This document shows positions 15,584-20,029 of a stretch of 20,029 nt of DNA, in pieces. Numbering within the stretch: the stretch's first letter is position 1; every line of letters starts with the position of its first letter. The position numbers and the translations under genes are program-made. The stretch is from the IMG/VR virus record IMGVR_UViG_3300020056_001078, positions 1 through 20,029 of that record; one strand, 5' to 3'. This DNA is from a virus. The notes under the pieces are model-generated. The model made no database searches. It saw only the letters and a program-made list of their open reading frames with translations, and had not been told where the DNA came from.

Positions 15584-15610
15584 AAAAAAATAGGGCCTGA
15601 TGGCCCTATT
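15584..15610 (-). terminator. Rho-independent terminator upstream of terminase
   Basis: On the minus strand AATAGGGCC, loop ATCA, GGCCCTATT form a perfect 9-bp stem (5 G-C pairs), followed by a run of seven T (15584-15590). It starts 30 bases after the stop of the 150-residue gene and would end the transcript of the two genes upstream. It is the clearest terminator in the window. Confidence 0.9.
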
Positions 15611-15639
15611 GAATTTACTGGGGGATTATATATCTATGC

Positions 15640-16092
15640 TTATCCTTGTGCTTTTCTTCTTGCTCTAGCTGCTTTAATATCTTTATTCCACATACCTTCA
15701 GGTCCATATGCATAATCTGTTTTTACTTTTACATCTTGATAACCAGGGAGTTTAGTTGTTGATTTGCTAGTGTGTTTTTTCTTTCTAAACACATCTTTTT
15801 GGTGTGGATCATAATTATGATATGCTTGTGTCGACTTATCTAATTCGTTATCCGGAGTGTTTAATGTTTGTCTTTTTCCACCCATAACACCTCCATCTTT
15901 TTGCATATATCCATACCGTTCTTTACCTTTACCTGACGCACCAAAGTCATGATCTTGCTTCCATTTAATAAATTTTTCTTTATTGCCTAGATTCTTAAAA
16001 TAACTAGTAGGCATATATAAAGAACGTTTTGCTTTGTCACCTGCAGGTATTGTTCTAATTTCTATTTCGTTTATAATTTCATATATTTTCAT
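15640..16092 (-). CDS. Unknown basic 150-residue protein, possible internal/virion protein
   Basis: Strongly basic (many K/R, for example KKKHTSK and ARARRKAQG at the end), no membrane segment, no domain I recognise. The N-terminus MKIYEIINEIE resembles the T4 internal-protein targeting sequence as I remember it (MKTYQEFI-EA), with an I-N-E site where a gp21-type prohead protease could cut. That would make it a DNA-packaging-associated internal protein; this is inference. ATG 16092 overlaps the preceding gene by 14 bases, and the GAAG before it serves as a weak ribosome binding site. It ends just before the strong terminator. Confidence 0.65.
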   Translation of the reverse strand: MKIYEIINEIEIRTIPAGDKAKRSLYMPTSYFKNLGNKEKFIKWKQDHDFGASGKGKERYGYMQKDGGVMGGKRQTLNTPDNELDKSTQAYHNYDPHQKDVFRKKKHTSKSTTKLPGYQDVKVKTDYAYGPEGMWNKDIKAARARRKAQG

Positions 16093-19000
16093 ATGCTTCT
16101 TCTAAGTCTTTAGCTAATTGTGCTTTGTACTTGGCTACTTCTTCGTTGTGGATAGCAGGATCTTTTGCACGTAACGCACCTTTGTCTTTAGGACGATTTA
16201 AACCACCTGCAATATCTCTTGTCATGTAGTCGTCATCTTTGTACTCTTCGTCTGGTGAGTTATCCCATTCTGCTTCTTCAACTTCATCTTCACCCATTCC
16301 GCATGGACTTGGTCCTTCTGGCTTGTCCATCATCGGTGGCTCATCTACCATACTGATAGTTTTTGCCATGGGTGGCATCATGTCTGGTGTTACAGGTTTT
16401 GCATCTTGCATACCTGCATTTCTAAGAATACTAACAAGCTCGGAAACTTCTCCTGCGTTGTCACCGCTCATTGATATATTCATAGAAGCCGCTTCGTTTA
16501 CTTTTTTAGTCATGTCGTACTCCTTATTTTCTAGATATCCTTGTTGTTTAAGTGCATCTCTATTTAATCTTTGTCCGTTAATAGTTACGTAACCTTTTCT
16601 AGATAATGATTTCTGTTGGGCTGTGTTTAATTTTTTTGTTTCTGCACTTTGACTTGCATCTTGCTTAGATGCCGCTGTGCTTGTTGTATTTGTTTGTTGT
16701 GTTGTATCTGTTTGTTGTGTTGTATCTGTTTTAGCATTTGTTTGTGCAGTTGCAGATGGTACTTCTTTATCTGTTTTAGCACTAGTAGAATTACTTGTTA
16801 CACCTGAACTTACAGGATTGGTTGCCCATAGTATTTTTTCCTGAGCATACTGCATTGGAAAGTTAAACACATCATTAGCTTGTAACTTTTGTCCCTTATC
16901 ATTCATTATGCCTGCTTTTCTTTGATATGCAACGAAAGAGTCAACATCTTTAAATCCTGCTTCTTTAGAAATACGATCCCAATCTCCCTTGCCAATAGCA
17001 ATAGCTTTTCTACCATCACCTACTGGTTCAGAAGTTGTAGTAGCATCTGTTTTTTCATCACTAGGCTTAGCACCTTTACCTTTTATAGCTTCTAATTTTT
17101 TAAGCATTTCTTTTCTATCTTTTCCACTTAAAAGATTATCACCTAGCTCATCTTTAATCATTTCTTCCACAGACATACCATGCAAGCCTTGGAAAACTTT
17201 ATCTACTTGTGCCAATTGCTCAGGTGTTTTTATTCTATCTAATGAAGAACTTAATAATTCTATGTCAGTTCCAAATAATTTACCTGATGTGATTCCTGCA
17301 TCTGCTGCCTTTTTAAGATTCATTGCAATACTGTTTGCATCAAATCCTGTAGTAGTTTCTGTACCTTTGCCTACCTCTTTGTCTGAAGACAAAGCTGATT
17401 TAGATAGCTCTGCAAGTTCTTCATTTCTCCAGGTTGTAAGCATGTTAGTTGCTCTACTTATACTTTGTTTATTCATTCTGTAGTCGGTAGAGAAACTAGT
17501 TAATCTCTGCACCATATCGTCGATGTCTTTTTTAAGCGTGTTTAATTCTTCTTTTGTGGCAGGTTCTTTTTCCAACTTAGCTTCTAATGTATCTAACAAG
17601 TCAAACATTTCAATAGCTGGATCTAAACCAGCGGCGATACCTTTATAGAATTCTTCGCTGTCTTTTTTGAAATCTCCAGTATACTGTGTGTCGTATACTT
17701 CTTTTTCGTCTGCATCTTGACCTGCATCTGTTTTTGATGCTGCTGCATCTTTCTCACCGCTCGGACCTTTTCTTGGATCACCTTTTTTAGTTTCTATGTT
17801 GTTAGCATTTAGAAAATCCATTACTATTTTATGGTCACTATCTCCTGATGCATATGCCATTCTTGATATGTGTTTTTTACTACTTTTACTAATATAGATT
17901 GTGCCAACATTTCCGGTATACAAGTTTATAAACAAGTCTTTTTTGGATCCTAATCCTAGTTCTTTTTGAATGTCTTTAGGCATTGCAACGAACCAACCGC
18001 CTATAATTTGAGGTTTTTTACTTGTGTCTGCAATTCCTTTGTCTGCAGCCATACCGGCACCTTGTTTAGATGCAGCACCGCCACCTTGTTTAATAACTTG
18101 ACTCATTAAGTCCTGCACTGATTTTGGCAAACCCACTTGATATTCTGGATCATCAAATTTAGCTTGATGTTTTTTCATCAAGTCATCATACTCTTGTTGC
18201 TCGGCAGCAGTTAATGCCTCAAGCAAATTTCCACCTTCAAGTATAGTTAAAACATATCGGAAATCATTTGATTCTTTTTTAATTTTTTTACTTAATTCTG
18301 CAAGACGTTTTAAATCATCATAGAATGTAATCACACCTGGGATATTGCCCATCTTTAAGATTGCACCAATAGTCTTAGGACCTGCATCACCGTCTTGCTT
18401 TTCTCCAAGCATCTCTTGCACACGTTTAACAGCATCAACAGTTCCTTTGCTGTATTTGCCGTCGACAGTCATTCCAATGCCCATGTCTTTTAAACGTTCT
18501 TGTAATTCTTTGATTGCGTCTACTTCATCTGGATCATTTGCTAAACCGCCTTTGCCGCTTTTGGCAAATTTCGCTAAAGCACCTGTTGATTCTGCTCCTT
18601 TGGCTGCGCCTTGCTTTGAAGCAACTGCTGTATCACCGCCAGCATTCATTTGTGCCATTTTTATTACTGCTTGTTTGATTTCTTCAGTGCTGTCGCCGTC
18701 CTGTATGTTATATCTTGCTACTAGATCATCACCTTTATATATTAAAACTTTATCACCATCTCTTTCAGCTCTATATCCTTTAGGTAATCCAGTAAAGTTA
18801 TTTGCGTCTGCATCTTTACTTAATTGGCGCTGGAGTTGTGCTACTTTTTCTTTTTCAGAAGCAATAGCTATTTCTTTATCATACTTCCAATTATCTACAA
18901 TATCCTGTGCAAAGCCTATGTTTGCATCATTAAGTGTTTTATTTTTAATAGCGGCTTTCATTGCATCAACAATTTGTTGAAGTTCTTGCTCTTCTTTATC

Positions 19001-19882
19001 TGATAATTTTTCTTCTTTTAGAATGTTTGCCATGGAGCCAAAAACAGATTTGAATTGACTTGCCATCACCACCTGAGGAAGTTCATTGCTTTTTGCTTTA
19101 GCTAATAATTCGTTATATCTGTCAACATACTTCATTATGTTGTCATCGTTTATGACTATACCTTTTTCTGTAGACATAGCAGTAGCTCGATCTGCTTTCG
19201 CAGGTTCTTTTGGCAATCCCATAATTTTAGCATCATCACCAAAACGTTTTTTCAATTGTTCTGGTGTTCCGTATGTACGGATCTTTTTTCCATCTTTAAC
19301 TTCGTCTACGTATGGTTTTGTTCTATCAATGTTAACATTAATTCTGCTACCATTAGATTGAATTCTTAACTCTTTGTCTGGTTTCTTATCAGGATCAAAA
19401 GCGTCATCAGCAGATCCTTTAAATTTTAAATCAATATCAAACTTTTTTGCAACACGACCTGGAAGTATGCCTATATTATTTTGGCGTTCTGCATCTTCTT
19501 GTTTTCCATTACCTATTTGATATCTATCATGCTCGTCTACATCAGTGGTTATAAATTTTCCGTCATGCATGAACATGCCTTTAAGGCGTAATCGTTTTGC
19601 TATTTTTCCAAAATATTGTCTTTCTAGAAAATCATCAGTAACAGCAAAGTCTTTAATTTTTCCAAGTATATTTCCTAAGGAAAGCGGTTCTTTATCCTTA
19701 GTGTTATCTAAAGCTAACGCCATATCAAAACCTTTGTTTAAAACAAGGTCTCTATCTATCATTTTTCCTTTGCTAAATCCTGCCGACCCACGCAAAACTT
19801 TTGCTACAATTTTATCTAGTTCTTGATCATAAGTAGCTTCATTCAATTGTTGTTTTTCAACAAGATTTATCAATTCTCTCAT
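16079..19882 (-). CDS. Giant 1267-residue protein with a peptidoglycan-binding-like domain
   Basis: The largest gene in the window. Residues about 450-515 (LQERLKDMGIGMTVDGKY, then RVQEMLGEKQDGDAGPKTIGAIL) match the PG_binding_1 fold of cell-wall hydrolases and phage tail proteins. I see no lysozyme, amidase or endopeptidase catalytic motif. Regions of charged helix (about 240-360, 740-960) alternate with low-complexity linkers. An AASK-[QT]-[GD]-A motif occurs four times (near residues 418, 601, 712 and 1070), and a T/Q-rich repeat lies near 1050-1070. The start MRELINLVEKQQLNEA contains a perfect L-N-E|A site like those cut by T4 gp21. ATG 19882 has AGGAAG 5 bases before it. A virion or internal protein is likely. 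It could also be a tail protein that contacts cell wall. Confidence 0.72.
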   Translation of the reverse strand: MRELINLVEKQQLNEATYDQELDKIVAKVLRGSAGFSKGKMIDRDLVLNKGFDMALALDNTKDKEPLSLGNILGKIKDFAVTDDFLERQYFGKIAKRLRLKGMFMHDGKFITTDVDEHDRYQIGNGKQEDAERQNNIGILPGRVAKKFDIDLKFKGSADDAFDPDKKPDKELRIQSNGSRINVNIDRTKPYVDEVKDGKKIRTYGTPEQLKKRFGDDAKIMGLPKEPAKADRATAMSTEKGIVINDDNIMKYVDRYNELLAKAKSNELPQVVMASQFKSVFGSMANILKEEKLSDKEEQELQQIVDAMKAAIKNKTLNDANIGFAQDIVDNWKYDKEIAIASEKEKVAQLQRQLSKDADANNFTGLPKGYRAERDGDKVLIYKGDDLVARYNIQDGDSTEEIKQAVIKMAQMNAGGDTAVASKQGAAKGAESTGALAKFAKSGKGGLANDPDEVDAIKELQERLKDMGIGMTVDGKYSKGTVDAVKRVQEMLGEKQDGDAGPKTIGAILKMGNIPGVITFYDDLKRLAELSKKIKKESNDFRYVLTILEGGNLLEALTAAEQQEYDDLMKKHQAKFDDPEYQVGLPKSVQDLMSQVIKQGGGAASKQGAGMAADKGIADTSKKPQIIGGWFVAMPKDIQKELGLGSKKDLFINLYTGNVGTIYISKSSKKHISRMAYASGDSDHKIVMDFLNANNIETKKGDPRKGPSGEKDAAASKTDAGQDADEKEVYDTQYTGDFKKDSEEFYKGIAAGLDPAIEMFDLLDTLEAKLEKEPATKEELNTLKKDIDDMVQRLTSFSTDYRMNKQSISRATNMLTTWRNEELAELSKSALSSDKEVGKGTETTTGFDANSIAMNLKKAADAGITSGKLFGTDIELLSSSLDRIKTPEQLAQVDKVFQGLHGMSVEEMIKDELGDNLLSGKDRKEMLKKLEAIKGKGAKPSDEKTDATTTSEPVGDGRKAIAIGKGDWDRISKEAGFKDVDSFVAYQRKAGIMNDKGQKLQANDVFNFPMQYAQEKILWATNPVSSGVTSNSTSAKTDKEVPSATAQTNAKTDTTQQTDTTQQTNTTSTAASKQDASQSAETKKLNTAQQKSLSRKGYVTINGQRLNRDALKQQGYLENKEYDMTKKVNEAASMNISMSGDNAGEVSELVSILRNAGMQDAKPVTPDMMPPMAKTISMVDEPPMMDKPEGPSPCGMGEDEVEEAEWDNSPDEEYKDDDYMTRDIAGGLNRPKDKGALRAKDPAIHNEEVAKYKAQLAKDLEEAYENI
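16693..16728 (-). repeat. Two exact 18-base tandem repeats coding TDTTQQ
   Basis: TTTGTTGTGTTGTATCTG occurs at 16693-16710 and again at 16711-16728 with no difference, with a partial third copy before it (16684-16692). On the minus strand it codes for TDTTQQ twice, then TNTT, inside the low-complexity linker of the 1267-residue protein. The identity of the copies suggests a recent duplication by slippage. Confidence 0.85.
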
Positions 19883-19883
19883 G

Positions 19884-20029
19884 TTAACTTCCTATAGGAC
19901 TTTTTGCATTTTCTTCATCCGTGATGTCTTTAGATTCACCTGGTTTTACACCTTCTACCGGATCAATTTCTCTGTCTTTCCTTGCAGTTTCTAATTCTTT
20001 TAACAAGTCCATAATTCTATTTCCGCCTA
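19884..20029 (-). CDS. 3' end of an unrecognised gene upstream of the giant protein
   Basis: An open frame runs in from the right edge and ends at TAA 19884-19886, 2 bases before the next ATG. It reads GGNRIMDLLKELETARKD, then an acidic, proline-containing tail ending SPIGS. An in-frame ATG near 20011 could start a complete 42-residue protein, but the frame continues to the edge, so a C-terminus is more likely. In T4-like genomes the small terminase or a neck protein is expected near here; I cannot assign this fragment. Confidence 0.55.
   Translation of the reverse strand, partial: GGNRIMDLLKELETARKDREIDPVEGVKPGESKDITDEENAKSPIGS

Noticed and set aside
1070-16560. Other TTAAATA/TATTTAA matches, for example near 1080, 4977 and 16550
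   Set aside because: They lie inside genes, far from any start codon, and are expected in AT-rich DNA.
18345-18980. 211-codon plus-strand open frame
   Set aside because: It lies antisense inside the 1267-residue gene. The protein is Ser/Leu/Pro/Ala-rich low-quality sequence without a domain, as expected for a mirror frame.
1-20029. tRNA genes, CRISPR arrays, insertion sequences, homing endonucleases
   Set aside because: I looked for cloverleaf-like gaps, spaced repeats, transposase or HNH/GIY-YIG motifs and found none. Almost all of the window is covered by the genes listed.

Overview
The window looks like part of the genome of an AT-rich marine T4-like myovirus (tailed phage, pelagiphage/cyanophage type). 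The evidence is the large terminase (gp17 type), the single-strand DNA-binding protein gp32, the recombinase UvsX and its mediator UvsY, all recognisable from their protein sequences. Dense minus-strand packing, ATGA overlaps and T4-late-promoter-like TATAAATA boxes agree with this. I infer a host such as SAR11 or a marine cyanobacterium from AT richness and protein resemblance; nothing in the window identifies the host directly.

Layout, read along the minus strand from the right edge to the left. (1) 20029-15640: the 3' end of an unknown gene, a giant 1267-residue protein with a peptidoglycan-binding-like domain, and a 150-residue protein, closed by a strong hairpin-plus-T-run terminator at 15584-15610. 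(2) 15582-11740: the large terminase and a 745-residue probable virion protein carrying a cysteine cluster and a calcium-binding-like motif. Each is preceded by a late-promoter-like box. (3) 11722-8762: a sigma70-like promoter, gp32, a 92-base leader with a long-range stem, uvsX, a small acidic ORF and uvsY. This is the replication/recombination cassette. (4) 8750-204: ten tightly packed genes for sugar-nucleotide and glycan chemistry: a GT-A-like glycosyltransferase, an extended SDR epimerase, a short UDP-sugar dehydrogenase, three SAM methyltransferases, a nucleotidyltransferase-cupin fusion, and three proteins that share one GT-B-like domain. (5) 1-191: the 3' end of an unrelated plus-strand gene converging on the cassette.

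The glycan cassette appears to be expressed in two blocks. The first seven genes follow uvsY with no promoter that I can see. The last three (nucleotidyltransferase-cupin and two glycosyltransferases) start behind a perfect TATAAATA box. The sugar genes could build and methylate a nucleotide sugar and transfer it to a phage or host surface target; the target is not visible here. The most interesting points are three late boxes placed exactly 5 bases before ATG codons that lack a ribosome binding site (which predicts leaderless late mRNAs), the unusual nucleotidyltransferase-cupin fusion, the triplicated GT-B domain, and possible prohead-protease/targeting signals on two proteins upstream of the terminase.
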